7,068 nt of DNA, taken from Muribaculaceae bacterium (lineage in GTDB: Bacteria > Bacteroidota > Bacteroidia > Bacteroidales > Muribaculaceae). Every line of letters starts with the position of its first letter. Within the stretch, counting starts at the first letter, position 1. The DNA lies in contig VSPF01000143.1 in the NCBI GenBank assembly GCA_009775195.1, positions 1 through 7,068 on the forward strand, in the 5' to 3' direction. Under the pieces are notes generated by a model. That model was not told the DNA's origin. It searched no databases and was given only the letters and a program-made list of their open reading frames with translations. Positions 6,941 through 7,068 of this stretch are shown here, piece by piece. The translations under genes and the position numbers were made by a program.

Positions 6941-7068
6941 TTACCTTTGTATTTGGATTGGGGTAACTCTTTCCAAGACATACGAAATAAAAGAAGCGTT
7001 ATGCTCATCTTGTAAGTGAAAACGTAGGAACTTTTCATTCGGTGCAAGAGATAGCATAGTGGTTCTCA
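6941..7068 (-). other. Minus-strand open frame entering from the right edge
   Basis: A minus-strand frame is open from the window edge to a stop at 6941-6943. It includes MLSLAPNEKFLRFHLQDE (ATG at 7055-7057) and ends in SYVLERVTPIQIQR. Amino-acid use looks natural, but only about 41 codons are visible and no family is recognised. It may be the C-terminus of a gene to the right or part of the same decayed region as 6705-6869. The remaining bases of 6687-7068 hold nothing else I can support. Confidence 0.3.

Noticed and set aside
6942..6949. TACCTTTG, a match to the -7 consensus TAnnTTTG
   Set aside because: No TTTG at -33 spacing and no + strand gene clearly follows within the window.
6806..7015. 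69-codon + strand open frame (MSVWRPFCLF...)
   Set aside because: Skewed composition with no recognisable domain or start signal; the minus-strand frames opposite look more protein-like.
7061..7068. GGTTCTCA also present near 5729-5736
   Set aside because: An 8-base match is too short to call a repeat and nothing around it matches.

Overview
The window most likely comes from a gut-type member of the Bacteroidales (Bacteroidota). The protein sequences resemble that group, one putative promoter has the Bacteroidota -7 box (TAnnTTTG), the lipoprotein and the XRE regulator remnant are of types common there, and the galacturonate genes sit next to a secreted GH28 enzyme. A Muribaculaceae-like genome would fit the high GC of the left part, but I cannot fix the genus from sequence alone.

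Bases 1 to about 5347 form a GC-rich catabolic block, all on the + strand: the C-terminal two thirds of a hexuronate MFS transporter (ExuT type, cut by the window edge), tagaturonate reductase (UxaB), altronate dehydratase (UxaA, overlapping uxaB by ATGA), then a secreted GH28 polygalacturonase-family protein. Together they describe pectin use. GH28 would release galacturonate outside the cytoplasm and the transporter would import it. An isomerase (UxaC, not in this window) would give tagaturonate, UxaB would reduce this to altronate, and UxaA would dehydrate altronate to 2-keto-3-deoxygluconate. An 84-base array of twelve in-phase TTTARRG-like heptamers lies between uxaA and the GH28 gene.

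From about 5348 onward the character changes to AT-rich accessory DNA. A promoter-like box leads into a 61-codon stub of an XRE/Cro-type helix-turn-helix gene. The stub loses family similarity exactly where a previously unlabelled 225-base element begins (5682-5906). This element is a nested imperfect palindrome: 26-base terminal arms matching at 22 positions, plus three inner arm pairs sharing nearly the same centre. Near-identical A-rich octamer/nonamer sequences flank it and could be a target duplication. Joining the flanks restores a plausible continuation of the HTH protein (IEKGDIS), so the simplest reading is a MITE-like insertion that broke a small regulator gene.

Right of the element is an AT-rich gene for a 249-residue lipoprotein with an Ig-like N-terminal half. 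The last 380 bases hold no clear gene, but the minus strand has short protein-like open frames that may be decayed coding sequence or the tail of a gene entering from the right edge.
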